Origin: Klebsormidium nitens
Taxonomy: Eukaryota > Streptophyta > Klebsormidiophyceae > Klebsormidiales > Klebsormidiaceae
Assembly (NCBI GenBank): GCA_000708835.1
Contig: DF237143.1
Coordinates: 85,102-149,101, forward strand
Length of the DNA: 64,000 bases
Reading direction: 5' to 3'
The notes beneath the pieces are model-generated. The model did not search any database and was not told where the DNA came from. It worked only from the letters and a program-made list of their open reading frames with translations. Each line of letters starts with the position of its first letter. Position 1 is the stretch's first letter. A program made the position numbers and the translations under genes. Positions 34,201 through 46,067 of the stretch are shown piece after piece.

Positions 34201-37200
34201 GTAAGCTGAGACAGATAGGTAGTAAAAGACCTTGCGCGTTTGGACCGAGTAAGGTCAAGCACAGCAAAGCTTGACCGCGGTGTGTAGCCTATTCCAGTTA
34301 AGTCTAAGCTTTATAATTCTCAAATATACCAGAATCACCAAAATTCGCCAAAGCTTGATTGACTGGAGGGGTTCACTTCTATCCTTCCATATGAAAATCA
34401 CAATGACCCGGCGAACGCAAGCCCACTTATCTCGCCTCAGGTTTTTGGAACATAATCCTGAATACGTCTGTCTTCAAAACCCGGGGAAGTTGTTCGCTCC
34501 TCACGGTCCCCCTTGACTCGCTTCTCTGTTGTTAATTTCCAATTTAATTTCAAGAGTTTTGATTTGAGACGTGAACTTGCCTACCTCTTCAAGGGCCCAC
34601 TTGATGACCGCGGGCACCGAAAGGACGTCGACGCCGTACTCCTGTGCGAGCGCGCGCGCAAGCGCGCTTTTTCCGGCCGCGGGGGGGCCGTGGAGCGACA
34701 CGCGAAGGGGGGCGAGGCCACGACGGTCCAGAAAGTCGCGGGCAAGCCTGGCCACGTAGGGAAGGGGACCGTCCTGTGTGGAGAAAATGGGGGAATGTTT
34801 GGAGAAAGATAGTGTGGGGAGTGTTCTTACTGAGCGATGAGAAGTGAGTCCTTCGAAGAATGTCCTTCTAGGGGAAGGGATAGAGAGATACTGTGCGAGA
34901 GACTGGCCACGCGGGAGGTCGCCGTCTTATGGAGCGAATATGGGGGGCTGACTCAGGAAAGCACGTTTTGAAGAACGTTCGGTGGAGGAGAGAAAAAAGG
35001 TCGGAAGATTGCGCCTCGGGAGATGGAGAAGAACCAGGTTGGCGCGGGGGGAGGGAGCCTTGTAAGGAGCGGGAAAGGATGGAGGTTTCTATTCGGAGAC
35101 CGAGCACTGCCACTGGATCAGTTCTTTGATGGGCTGGGCTCACGGAGCAAGAAAGGGCGTGTCTCACCTTAAAGCGCCACGTCATCTCCTCGAGGGGCGT
35201 CGCTTGCATCGGCAGGTTGAGGAGCAGGCTGGGCTCGACTCTCCTGTTGGACAGCCACATCTCCTCCACGGACATCCGCCGGACGTCCGCACCAAAGTGG
35301 GCAGCGACGCCCTGCACGGAAAGTCACGTCCGAAGTTCTTAGTTGTACAGTTCAGCTCTGACTCTGGATCTGGAGACGCAGGCACTGTTCTGAAAGCGAG
35401 CCGCAATTCAGGCAAAGACCTGTAAGGGTCAAGGCTCCTTATGGACGTAGTGGGCAAGCTGGGGTCCGTTTGCTATCATCAGAAGGCGTTTACCAGCCAT
35501 CCTAAGTACAGGTAGGCCACGAGAGGCTTCTGATTACATCTGGCCCCCTAAGACAAAGCGATCCGTGGCGTCGTCCTTTGCTAGCCAGCTGACTGAGAAT
35601 CAGGCGAAAAGCGCAAATGCATCATACGAATGCTGTCGACCTCATCATAGTATTTGATAGGGGAAAGGAGATGACATGAGCGACTCACAGGATGTTTAGA
35701 AAGGACATCTCAATGGGCACAGAGGAGATGGAAGAGCTGGACTGCTGGCTCGATAAGTAACAACACGCCAGGATGACTCGTGAAGGCGAAAGCAAGAGAC
35801 AGCAGGTGTGGAATGGAAACAAATCTGGAGCATAGTCACAGAAGAAGACAAAAAATGGGATCACGAGGGAGAGCTTGCCGTACTTCGACCAATGCTTGCT
35901 GCGTGCAGCGCGCCTCGTCCACAGCCAACAGGTGCTGCTGAGGTGGCAGTGTGACTGCCACGTGTTTGATGAAGGTCGCCAGGTCGGACACGTGTATGGT
36001 TGGCAGGACGTTGTCTCCGAAGCCGTACACAGTGGGACCCTCCCCTGACCAGGAGTCCTGCGTTTAGAAACAGTATCTGTCTGCCGGCTGATCTTCCTTG
36101 GAGCCTCCGGTGGCTGTAGCTCTCAATGGTATTTTGCATATGTGCATGGGTACCCGTGTTGATATATCTGACAAGTTTAATCTCTCTTGCTGGTCACAAT
36201 TTCCTTATGGTACCTTTTCTCTCGCAACGGACCCAAAAGCCGGCTTGCCGAAATTGCGTTCACACACAACGAGAACGTGCAGATCAAAGTGCATCAGAGG
36301 CCAGCAAGAATGTGACGCTGCGCTGCTTGCTTGCATTTGCATTACTGCCCCCTTAAGGACCTTTCGAAAAGTTTGTCAGCCACTCTCACACCCCCGTAAA
36401 AAGCGGTATCTTACCCGGAACACACTCTCCAAGGCCCTTTCTCCTCCTCCATACTGAACCCCGGGCCAGACGACGTACGTCCTAAGCAGGCCCTGTTTCT
36501 GTGCTCGTGTGACCCTTCTCTCAGCTTCTAGAAGGTCGCCGTATTGGGGATGGGGCCTTCTCCGCGGCTCGTCCGCTGTAGAGCATGGCTCTTCCATATC
36601 CACGCGCAAGCGAGCCCATGTCAAGATGTCGGAGACGGCAATGAAGACTGTCTCCTTTCCTTGGGGGCCAGCTTTCAAGACTGGGGAAATTCGAAAAGAT
36701 TTTTTCAGAGTGCAGTGGCCATACTACAAACAATGCTTTGGGCTTTGAGTATAGGCCTGTTGCCTGTGATGCTTTTGCGCGACTCTGTGGTGGTGGTTTG
36801 TGGTTCTTCGGCGTCAGTTTCTGAGTTGACCCAAGCTCATGAAGGTCGAAGTTGGCTTTACTGAAAGAGCCACAGATGCAAATGTTTGCACGTTCTGTGC
36901 ACCACTTCTCTAGTGCACTGATTGTTCCAACCAGTATGAAAGCTGCAACTGTCCAGGTCAAAGAGACAGAAGCCTTTGTTTGATTGCAAAGCACACTTCA
37001 TGCATATTTGCCATGCTTGCGGACACTGTTCTCTTGCCAGCTGTCAAAAGTAAGTCGTCAGAAAGTGTAAGGGTGGGGCAGCTCTTATGCCGGGCCTTCA
37101 AGCCCGTACACCAACAGCCCCTGGTAAACAACCACCCATTAAAGCTACATTGACAACGGCCATCAGCTTTTGGCCAACTCGCCATGCATCCTTATTGCTA

Positions 37201-37548
37201 AAGTTACGCAGCCTATACTTTTGTGCTATGTACACCATTCGAATGCCAAGACGCACCTCGAAGGACGTCAGCAAATTCTTCTCTTTCGCTCTCAGTCTGC
37301 CTGAGCTGATGAAGGATGATGTCAGCACCCCTGAGTGCTCGCAGCTCTTCGTCATTGAAACGTGCCTCCGCGGTATCTAGATTCACGGCGGCTGTATTTG
37401 GCAAGCTCTGCAGAGTCTGTTGAGGTTCAGTGAATGTGGAAGAAGGGAACACGACCTGTAGGTCAAATTCGCTGCCAGCTCTTAGCTCTTCTAAGAGGCA
37501 GTCGTGGAGAGGCTGCTCAAAGGCGCCCCACAGCATGAGGGACTTCAT
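31285..37548 (-). CDS. AK7: Adenylate kinase 7 homologue (ciliary/axonemal), 3' end unresolved
   Basis: Ten exons (37548-37257, 36680-36415, 36057-35884, 35742-35689, 35311-35168, 34773-34585, 34085-33827, 33749-32566, 31976-31887, 31590-31426) join in frame to 939 codons. AK7 interconverts ATP, ADP and AMP in cilia. The N-terminal half is the AK7-specific dehydrogenase-like fold (ADIILHQL, VFIAVSDILTWARL, RTYVVWPGVQYGGGERA, YGFGDNVLPTIHVSDLA). The kinase follows: P-loop GPPAAGKS at about residues 339-346, then GFILDGFPKTLAQTQLLFA, IIIPLDVRFVFRSDEP and GTHNVGTEFARRISVYNE. The 1.2-kb exon also holds a SAGSDRN repeat tract. VMPAVLQAMLHAARARADDPAEAM matches the start of the C-terminal DPY-30-like motif, but its usual EYLF end was not found. 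Past 31426 the frame stays open to 31285; either that or a missed exon gives the end. The ATG has good context (ACCATGA). Confidence 0.9.
32990..33170 (-). repeat. Coding minisatellite, SAGSDRN-type octapeptide repeat in AK7
   Basis: Around seven imperfect ~24-bp units encode peptides such as SVASDRNTH, SAGSDRPNR, SAGSDRNTV, SAGSDKIG, SVGSERNIG and SAGSDRNTR. They keep the reading frame of the large AK7 exon and lie just after the kinase domain. The stretch is Ser/Gly/Arg/Asp-rich and presumably disordered. Unit number may vary between strains. Confidence 0.75.
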
Positions 37549-39667
37549 GGTTGCCTTCTATCGGATCCTACCGATGGTAGTACTAGAAGGCGCTAAAAAT
37601 TGGCCTCTGCATGAGCTTTCTGGAGCTTTGAAGCTTGCGGCTTCGACTTCAAGAAGCTTGCGGGAAGACAAGCGAGCCAAAACGAGTGAAGCAGTTCTCA
37701 GTCTGGATTTTCAGTCATCTGCGCGAAAGATGGTTGTCCCAACGAAAGGTCTTTTGTGCGCGCGAGCAATGTAGACTGTTCTGGCCGTCCGATGAAAACT
37801 TTTGTAGCATCTGAACGGCAGAGATTGACCGTGCGGTTAGTGATTGTATAGCTCACTCGCGCAGGCAGGCTGATTTGCTGCGGAGAAGAATGTTGCCTTG
37901 CGCTAGCTAGTTGAATTATCCATCCAAGAATTTAGAAAGCCCATATTATTCAAATTCGTGTGGCGCTCTTCTGAGTTACGGGCCAAGGTGACGGAGGAAA
38001 GAGCACCTTGTTTTCGTGCATGTTCATGCATTGCTGGGGTTGCTGCGCTGAAGCAGACTCTGCGCAGCATGGATTGTCACCAATTTTGGGATTGAGCAGT
38101 GGTTGCTACTTTATTTGCAATGCCTAGCCGTGCGCTTTGGATCGTGACAGACACTCGCGCCATGGCCCTGGGCATGTAGCAATGATGGTCCAAGAAGGAA
38201 GACTGAGCCAACGTGCATTGTGACTGTTGGTGCTTCTTGCCTTTGGATCTAGCCCATGCGGGTATCCTTGAGAAAGCCTCATATAGCGGGAATCACGGTG
38301 TTGAAGCCAATTGAGCACCAAGGTAAGCATTGCAAAAGCGTGCTCCCGAGATCAAGTTTCTAGGGTGTAAAGATGACCTAATGCCCCCACATTGCCTTGT
38401 TCAAGTTGCAATTATTGATTAGTCTTTTGGGGCCGTGACTCTTTCTGATAATGATCAACCTCATAAGCTGGAGCGCTGGATACAAAGCACGAAACTCCAG
38501 ACCAATCGACAAGCTATGGCCGTCATATCAGGGGTTTTCTAGGGTTTCTGCCCTGTCTTTGTTGAAAAGCTCCTGTTCTTATCTTCTTCTACATGTGTCA
38601 TTGTATGTAGCTTAGGACTGTGTTCGTTTTTACTACCTTCCATGCAAGGCGCACTTGGCTTGCTTATAGCCACACCACCTTCTCAACTGCGCTCTCAGAA
38701 GTGAACTCAACTTTGTAGTGCAGGAAACCGGTGGCCAAAGCGACAAGCCAGGATGTTCGCCGCCACTCAGGAGGTAAGAGTGATGGGACAGAATCGTGCC
38801 AACTCCTATGTGGGAGGTGCTGCTTGCAATAAGCATAGATGCTTCCAAGGCTGGTAGCGCCTTGCTCGAATGAGGGAGCGCTCCTCAATGCATCTGCAGC
38901 CAACATGGCATGCAGAGTGAGGTTTTTTCATGCAGAAAAGAAGGACTACAGGCATCGATTCTTGCTAGTCATCCAGGAAGAAGGGGCTTGGATCATTTGA
39001 TCGAACCTCGCCTAGCTTCTGATTGGCCCCCATGTTGCAATCTGCTCAAGCTTTTCTGGACAGTACTTTGCCATCTTGCTCAAACAAGGTTGACACCGCT
39101 TGCAGATTTTTAGGGCACAGCAGTACCTCAGGAAGTGGGTTGGAAAGGCTGCCCCGCAAGCTGGGAGTAATGATTCTCCTAGCAGCCGAGGCAAGTTCCC
39201 CTATGATCTCACAATGGTCGTTTTGAGAAAATTCAATTCAACGTTCTTCGATGCAGCACCTTCACCAGTTCGTCCTTGTTCAAATGTAAAGACCCTACCG
39301 AAGCAAGGATAATGCATCTAAAAGTCGCCGTTCTGCCAATCTTGATCCCCTTGTTTCTGTCTTTTCCGTTGGAAATTGGTAGGACGAGCGAAGGACGGCT
39401 GCGCACTCCTCTTCCTTGAGCTGTTGTAGGACTTTTAAGGACTTTCTTGTGTGTCGTTTGCTGAAGAAACGTTTTCAATATAAGACTGCCTAGGTCAACT
39501 CAAAAATAAAAGAAAAAGGTATTCCGGCACAGCTGCAAAGCAGACTGAGCTGACTGGCCTGTAACGCCCGTGCTGGCAAACTTAAACATGCATAGGGTAT
39601 GTGGCCCACGAGGTCCTATGCGCAAGGCTCATGAGGGCCATGCTAATATATGCTTGGTCCTTTCCAG
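37549..39667. other. Divergent spacer between AK7 and the OCRL-like gene
   Basis: This holds the AK7 promoter and must include the unrecognised first exon(s) and promoter of the OCRL-like gene, whose first visible exon starts at 39668 in a phase needing one upstream nucleotide. No convincing ATG exon was found. Minus-strand frames at 38664-38906 and 38124-38330 are open but have spacer-like composition. Confidence 0.4.
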
Positions 39668-42600
39668 GCGCCCTCGGCAGTCCCAAGAAAGAGGGCACTA
39701 CAAGCCCCACAAGCGCAGAAGCGCAGAGCCGATGGGATAACGATCAAGGTAAGGGCCATATCAGTGTTTCGCTTTCGGTTGTAGTTGGTTGCATTTGCTG
39801 GACGGGTTCATTTTCCAACTGAAGCTGACTATCCTACGGGGCTTTGAATAGCTGTGTTCGGCCAGCGTCTACAATGTTCGCTCACTCCCCTCTCCTTCAA
39901 GAAGTTGGGAGGAATCTGCAAAATGTTTCATTCCAATATCCAATCCCTCCCAGTAGCCTAAGGGCAGCTTTATTAGGAGTGCATTCTAAACGGATTCGAC
40001 CCGCCAATCTGCACAAGAGAAGAGAGCCCGCGCACGGTCTGCGGCGCAAGTCATCCGGGGGGGTGGCTTCTTTTTGGACCCATTTGCGAAACCCTACTTC
40101 TTCCAAACCTTTTCTGCCAATCTCTCTGGACTCTCCTACCAGCTTAAACAGCCCTTCTATTCTATAAACGAAGTCAAAACAAAACGGTCATTTTGTGCAG
40201 AGGAAGAGAGCCCCCGCACACTCCTGCGGCGCAAGGTCATCCGCGGGGAGCTCCGCGAGCTGCGCAGCGAGTTCACCGACACGTTGGACCTCTCCATCCA
40301 CGTGGCCACGTGGAATGTCAACGGTCGCCGCCCGCCAGACGGCCTCGAGCTGGACGAATTGCTGGACGTCGAGAACCCTGCAGACATCTACGTTGTCGGG
40401 TTCCAGGTGCGTCCTTTGATACTAAAGGTACAGGGGGTTCTGGCAAACCTGCAAGCACGGACCGGAAAAATTTTTTCAGCGTGCGAGTCTGGGCGGTTCA
40501 GTTGCTACCAAAGTCGCCTCAATTGAGGCGCCAGATTGGAAATATAGATGGGAACAGGGGTCAAATTGCTGAAAACTGCAGTGTCGTGCTTACTGGGGCT
40601 TGCAGTTGAAGATTCCGAAACGGGGAGCGTCTCAATCTCTGTCTCGCTCCTTCTCGTCTCTGTGGGTCCGGGTCGTTTATGTGCAAGCAATGCTGTGAAG
40701 CTAGGAGCTGACAGTAAGAATTTGCTTCTACGAAGCGCCAACAAAGCTTTGCCTCCGCTGTTCAGGAGATCGTCCCGCTGAACGCAAACAGCGTCCTCAT
40801 TGGCGACATGGGCGAGGCCGCCGCTCGCTGGGAAGCCTTGATCCACGAAACGCTGGTCGCCTATCCGGCCGACAAAGAGAGTGGCGGCATGGAAGCACAG
40901 AAGAACGCGGACGAAAAGCTACGGGGGCAGGAGCCTGGAGGAGATCTTCCTGAGGGGGGCCCGGACTCTGAGGCTGCGGATGACGCGCAAAGGGGTGATG
41001 ATGAGAGAGGAGTAGAGAACGAGGAAAAGAAAGGGGGTGGCGCGAAAGCTGGCGCGGAGATCAGCCGGGGGGAGGACGGGCGTGGGAATGATGCAGCTGA
41101 GCGAAGCAGCGGGGGTTTGCCGAATGGAGGGTCAGAGACGGGGGGAACGGAAAGTGCCGTGGGAACTGGACCGGAAGCCGACGGAACGAGCGTCGACTCG
41201 ACGGATCTGATCGAGACTCTGGAGGCGGACTGGCATGCGGATGCTAGCGCCAAGGAGAAGCTAGATCGGGTGGAGGGTGAGCGGGATCTCCGGGCGGCGA
41301 ACGGAGCGACGCGGCGGTACGTGCAGGTGGCGTCGAAGCAAATGGTCGGCGTACACGTGTGCGTGTGGGTGCGGAAGGAGATACGCAAGCACGTGCGGTC
41401 GGTGCAGACGTCAGCAGTGGGCGTCGGGTTGCTTGGCGTGTTGGGGAACAAGGGCTCCGTTTCCGTCTCGCTTTTGCTGCACGAGAGCACGCTGTGTTTC
41501 GTCTGCTCGCACCTGACTTCAGGGGACGCGGAGGGGGACGAGTCGCGGCGGTCGGGTGACGTCAGCGAGATCACGCGGCGGACGTACTTCACGCGGAGCC
41601 TCGCGGAGCAGCAGCAGAACCTGCCGGCGACGATCGGGGAGCACGACCAGCGAATCTGGTTAGGGGACCTTAACTACCGGATCGCCCTGCCGGACGAGGA
41701 GGTTAGGGAGGCGGTTAAGAAGCAGGATTGGGAAACGTTGGTGGAGTCCGATCAGTTGCGGCTCGAGCAGAATGCGAAGCAAGTGTTTGTGGATTGGCAG
41801 GAGGGGAAGATCGACTTTGCGCCGACGTATAAGTATTGCCCCGGGACGGATAGGTATGTGGGCACGGATCCAATAGCGGAAGGGGAGAAACGTAGGACGC
41901 CGGCCTGGTGCGACAGAGTTCTATGGAAGGGAGACTATTTGACGCAGCTCAAGTATGGGCGAGCCGGTGAGTACATCTGCCAAGCTTCTCGTTGTCGCAC
42001 AGGTTTCTTACAGCCGGTATTTTAAGGACGATAGGAGGTGGTGACATGCGAACTGCTGACATGCAACTCTGCTCTCCAAACAAAGCAACGTCCCTCGTTA
42101 ACGTGACAAGGCCGCCCTTTGCTTGGAGAAAAACATCAGTCTTATCTCAAATTTTGTTACAAAATCTTTTAAGTGTCGGGTTATGGCCTCTATGCAACGA
42201 AGAAAAGGGCCGAATGTTCTTGGGCTTTTTGGTTTGCTACAACCAATAGCAGATGGTTTAAAGCTTGTTGTGGTCGCGAAGCGTTTCCTGGAGATGTGTT
42301 TTACCTCCATTCGAGACTTCTAGAAAGAGCAGCGAAGATGTCAGACGCTGAAGGAGCTGGTAGCTTAACGGCTTTACCGGTGATTGAGACACAAGCCTGG
42401 GATATCGGCAAAAACCCTTACCCAAATCTGCCCACTTCTTTTCAGCTTTCGGCTAATTGTACGGCGTGTTGCTTCGATAACTTGAGATGAGACCCTGGTA
42501 GCTTCCCTTGTCTGGCAGTCGTCTCCGCTTGCAAATATCCTTTTGTTGTGAGCACCGATCGAAAGTTTCGTCAGCGCGTGGACGTCAGCTTGACTTGGGG

Positions 42601-45600
42601 ACTAAACACCACACGTGCTCGTTTCGTGCGTGCCATCTGATCTGGTGGCATACTTCTCGTCCCTGTGCAAGGCCTGAAAGTCCTTACACCTGCAGCTTCC
42701 TTCCTGCCGCCATGAATTCTTGCTTTGGAGCGGTGCAAGATGTTGGACAGTGTGGTTTGCATTCCGCACGATGTCCGGGCTACGAGCTTCAAGTCTTGGC
42801 GCTTCTTGTGAAAGCTCGTTTCCTTCCCCTCCTTCCCCCAGAGCTGAGGACTGGGGACCACCGGCCTGTCAAGGCGCGCTTCGCGACCAAAGCTGACGTC
42901 ATCGTCCCTGAGAAGCTGGAGGCGCTCCTGGCCAAGCTACGGGCCAAGGCGGACGCGGACGAGATGAACAGCCGGCCCGTGTGCAGCCTCTCCCCGCAGG
43001 TCAGACTTTGCCTATTCAGGGACCTAGTTATCAAGACAGTCAGTAGGCACGCTCTTGGGTCCGGCAAGAAAACTTTGAAAGCGTCGATCGATGGGGGCTG
43101 CCCCCAACTTAGCCCTCCGCATCGAACGATGGGGTTTACATATGATTCCCTCTGCCAACCCCAGATGCGGGCCCTGAATGTTCTCTGCGACAGCTCCGGG
43201 TGAATCAAAGTGAGGGCGTCGCCACCATTTTGAATTTTCGCTTTGACGCTTTTGTACACTTGACGAGCAGAAGGACGAGTGTCTCAGAACGCCTGAAACG
43301 TGCAAAGTGACTGAATACATTCGTGATGCTCGTTTGCCATGGTCCTTCAATTAGCGGACGGAATAGACAGCCGGCCCGTCTGCAACCTGTTCCCGCAGGT
43401 CTGTTTGTCGTGTGATTTGTGACTTCGTGTCTGTACATCCCGTTCTTGATCGTCTGGTGTCCGTCTGGTGTGATCTTAGTAGCAGCGAACGAGATGCCCA
43501 GCCGGCCCGTCTGCAGCCTCTTCCAGCACGTCAGTTAGGACCGAGTGTCTTTGACCAATATCAAGCAAGGTCGACGCTTCTTTCAAATCCGGCTCGAAAT
43601 ATAATGTCATCAAAGACTGGTCCACTGCCCCTTTCTTACTTGCTTGCTTCCGTCCTCTATCGCACAAGGTACCCTTTTGATTCTCTGCGATCCTGCATGT
43701 CCGCTTTGATGTCCTCGGCATTCCATTGAAACCGCACGACCCGCAGAGAACTCGTTCTAACCAGGAATTCCCGTCCCTAGTCTCGGAAGCAGATCTCCTT
43801 CCCCTTCTTGCAGATTGTACACTTAGGCGACATCCGATACGGCGTCCCCACCCCCCCACAGCCCCTCCAAATCCACAACAACGGTGCCGTGCGAGCCGAA
43901 TTCGCTTTCGTCGACGTGGGGGGTAGCGGGCCGCCCTGCCCGCCCTGGCTGACGGTCACCCCCCTGAAAGGAGAAGTTGCGGCCGGGGAGGTTCTAGAGG
44001 TTTCCGTGTCCGCACGAGTCGACTCTGCAAGTGTTGACGTCGAGGCAGTGATCGAACGGGAAAACGCGTTGGAGGGTATTCTGGTGTTGCGCGTGCATGG
44101 CGGGGGGGATCACTTCGTTTCGGTGACGGGAAATTATTTGCCGTCGAGCTGGGGGTTACGGTTAACCAAGCTGGCGGCGTTCTCAGAACCGGTTCGGGGT
44201 CTGACCCGTGTGGATCTGGGCAGGGTTGGCGATAATGACGGCGAGGTTAAGAACGCGGTTACGGGGCAGGTTAGCAAGGAGGTAGCGATGGGGCAGACTG
44301 TGCCCAAGGAGGTGATCCGGTTGTTAGACCATTTAATGCAGCCGGAACAAGCGGGCGGTGCGGATTCAATGGCGACCAAAGACGGGGATGCCGCAAAGGG
44401 GAGGTCGCCGGAAAACGGAGAAGAAGCAGAAGATCCCGAGGCGGCTCAGGCAGCGGTCAGAGAGAGCCTCGATACAGGTGCGGTGTTTCTTTGAGCGTGT
44501 ACAAGCCCTTTCTTCTAACTTTCGTCCCGGCTGAATTTCGCAGACCCGTCTTTGCTCGGCGCTCCTTTTCTCACTTCTGCTCACGTTGCGACCACTCACA
44601 AGAGAACTCTCAAGCCATCGTCCGGTGCTCTTTCCCTGACGAAAGTGAGGGAAGACATATCCTTCACCCTTCCCTTTTCCTACCGGGCACCAACGGGCTC
44701 ACCATCTGACCATGTCTTCTCCTTCCTTTGCTAAATGCAGAGTTGACACCGACCTTTCCTTTCCCCCAAGTTTTGATTCCTCGCCAGGCATCAACGGCCG
44801 GACCGTCCTGGCCGCGCTCTTGTTCTCCAAGTGAACTTGAGGAATTTTCCTTCAACTCTCACTTAACACGAGGACATGATTGAAATGATTGGCGACTCAG
44901 TACATTGAGTACGGAAAAAGTAGTCTTTACCTGCCACTAGCCAAGTTCAATTCCAGATCCCTCCGCCCCTAATACTTTTACTGAACATTTCCTTTTCCCA
45001 GGTGCCGCTTTTCGCCGGGCACCGTCCTGGTGGCACTTTTCATTTTAGTCAAAGCGAAGCCAAACTGAACCGTCCCTTCACTCAGTCGCTGACTATTCCC
45101 CGGGCACCTAAGGTTCTAGGGTTTTGAGGGTTGGTAGGCAAGAATATGACCGAATTGTTCCAACCCCCCAGGTGCCGACTTTCCCCCGGGCACCAGCGGC
45201 CGCACCGCCTTGGCCGCGCTCTTCTCCTTCCTGGCGGCCCTGCCCGAGCCGCTCCTCTCGAAGAGCATCCTGACGGCGATCGAGGCCGACTTTGCGACCG
45301 CAAAGCGCGAAGCGGTGGTCCTCGTCGAACAGGGGCTTGTGCCGTCCCATTATGGCATGTACGAGCTGCTGATGACGTCGTTCGCGGAGCTGCTGAACCG
45401 GGGGGCCGAAAAGGGACTGTCGAGCCAAGCGCTGGGTGAGCGCTTCTCTCTTGAATTCCAGGTTGTTCTATGCGCGTGACTGTTCGCTAGTTCCATTGGC
45501 AATGCTCTCTTGTCAGTTGTGTAAACAATCAGCGTTTGGGACTCCGGATTTTAGCCCGGCGCTCTCTGGCCCCTCTTCGAATCGCGGAGATTGCGGAAAG

Positions 45601-46067
45601 CGTTGAATGTGGCCTTACTTGCTGACGCGAGAACTTAGGTAGCGCGAGAATCTTGGTAGCGTCGTTGTAAGGAAGGGGGTATCAGCCCCCAAAATTCTGG
45701 ATGAGTTTCCAGGGGGCCTGAGACTTGGCGCTTTGGAGGCGTGCAAATCTGGCACCCTTTGTACGGCGAATCTCGGTGGCTGAATGCTCCTTTCCCGGAC
45801 CAGTCTCACCGTCTCACCTTAAATCATGCATATGTCGTCAGAAGATCAGAGCCGGAAACCTTGCGTGCGTCCCATAAATCCTTGCTGCATCGCTGTCCCA
45901 CATACTTGGTCAACCGCCTCGCATTGCTCACGGGAGTCGGCACTTGTTTTGCAGCTTCGGAGCTTGCTGACGTCATCTTTGGAAGAAGCGGAGTCAAGGA
46001 GGACAAACGGAGGAAGCAGAGAGTCCAATTCGTTAAGCAACTGCTGGACGACAGGACCAACTTGTGA
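39668..46067 (+). CDS. OCRL/INPP5B-type inositol polyphosphate 5-phosphatase with ASH and RhoGAP-like domains (5' end missing)
   Basis: Seven exons (39668-39748, 40201-40406, 40766-41966, 42842-42999, 43814-44477, 45172-45435, 45955-46067) join in frame to about 895 residues. The first exon needs one nucleotide from an unseen upstream exon. The enzyme removes the 5-phosphate from phosphoinositides such as PI(4,5)P2. Catalytic landmarks are present in order: [66 protein letters not shown]-like [27 protein letters not shown] and [12 protein letters not shown] ~130-residue acidic, Gly-rich insert lies between EIVPLNA and the central motif, as in plant 5-phosphatases. Exon 43814-44477 is an ASH domain ([23 protein letters not shown]). 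[11 protein letters not shown] then opens a RhoGAP-like domain ([27 protein letters not shown]) that ends in [15 protein letters not shown]. RhoGAP-like domains of OCRL are catalytically dead and bind small GTPases. Confidence 0.9.
42961..43535 (+). repeat. Duplicated exon-end/donor segments in an OCRL-like intron
   Basis: The 3' end of exon 42842-42999, containing CAGCCGGCCCGT and the phrase GCAGCCTCTCCCCGCAGGT, recurs twice in the following intron. The copies lie at about 43366-43404 and 43491-43535, with substitutions. A string close to the next exon's start, TTGTACACTTGACGAG at about 43251-43266, also occurs between them and resembles TTGTACACTTAGGCGAC at 43815. This indicates local duplication of exon-border units. 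Confidence 0.6.
44680..45110 (+). repeat. Decayed copies of the RhoGAP-like exon start inside the preceding intron
   Basis: Exon 45172-45435 begins GTGCCGACTTTCCCCCGGGC and continues ACCAGCGGCCGCACC, then CTTGGCCGCGCTCTTCTCC. Related strings recur upstream: CCGGGCACCAACGGGCTCACC near 44683-44703, CCAGGCATCAACGGCCGGACC followed by CTGGCCGCGCTCTTGTTCTCC near 44785-44830, and CAGGTGCCGCTTTTCGCCGGG near 45000-45020. Several follow a pyrimidine tract and a CAG, like true acceptors. Confidence 0.6.

Noticed and set aside
38664-38906. 80-codon minus-strand frame in the AK7/OCRL-like spacer
   Set aside because: Composition matches spacers rather than exons, and two overlapping frames are equally open.
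40861-41592. 243-codon minus-strand frame
   Set aside because: It is the shadow of the large catalytic exon of the OCRL-like phosphatase.
42508-43203. 231-codon plus-strand frame across an OCRL-like exon
   Set aside because: The frame runs through intron sequence on both sides. Only 42842-42999 is exon, and it is defined by matching phases.
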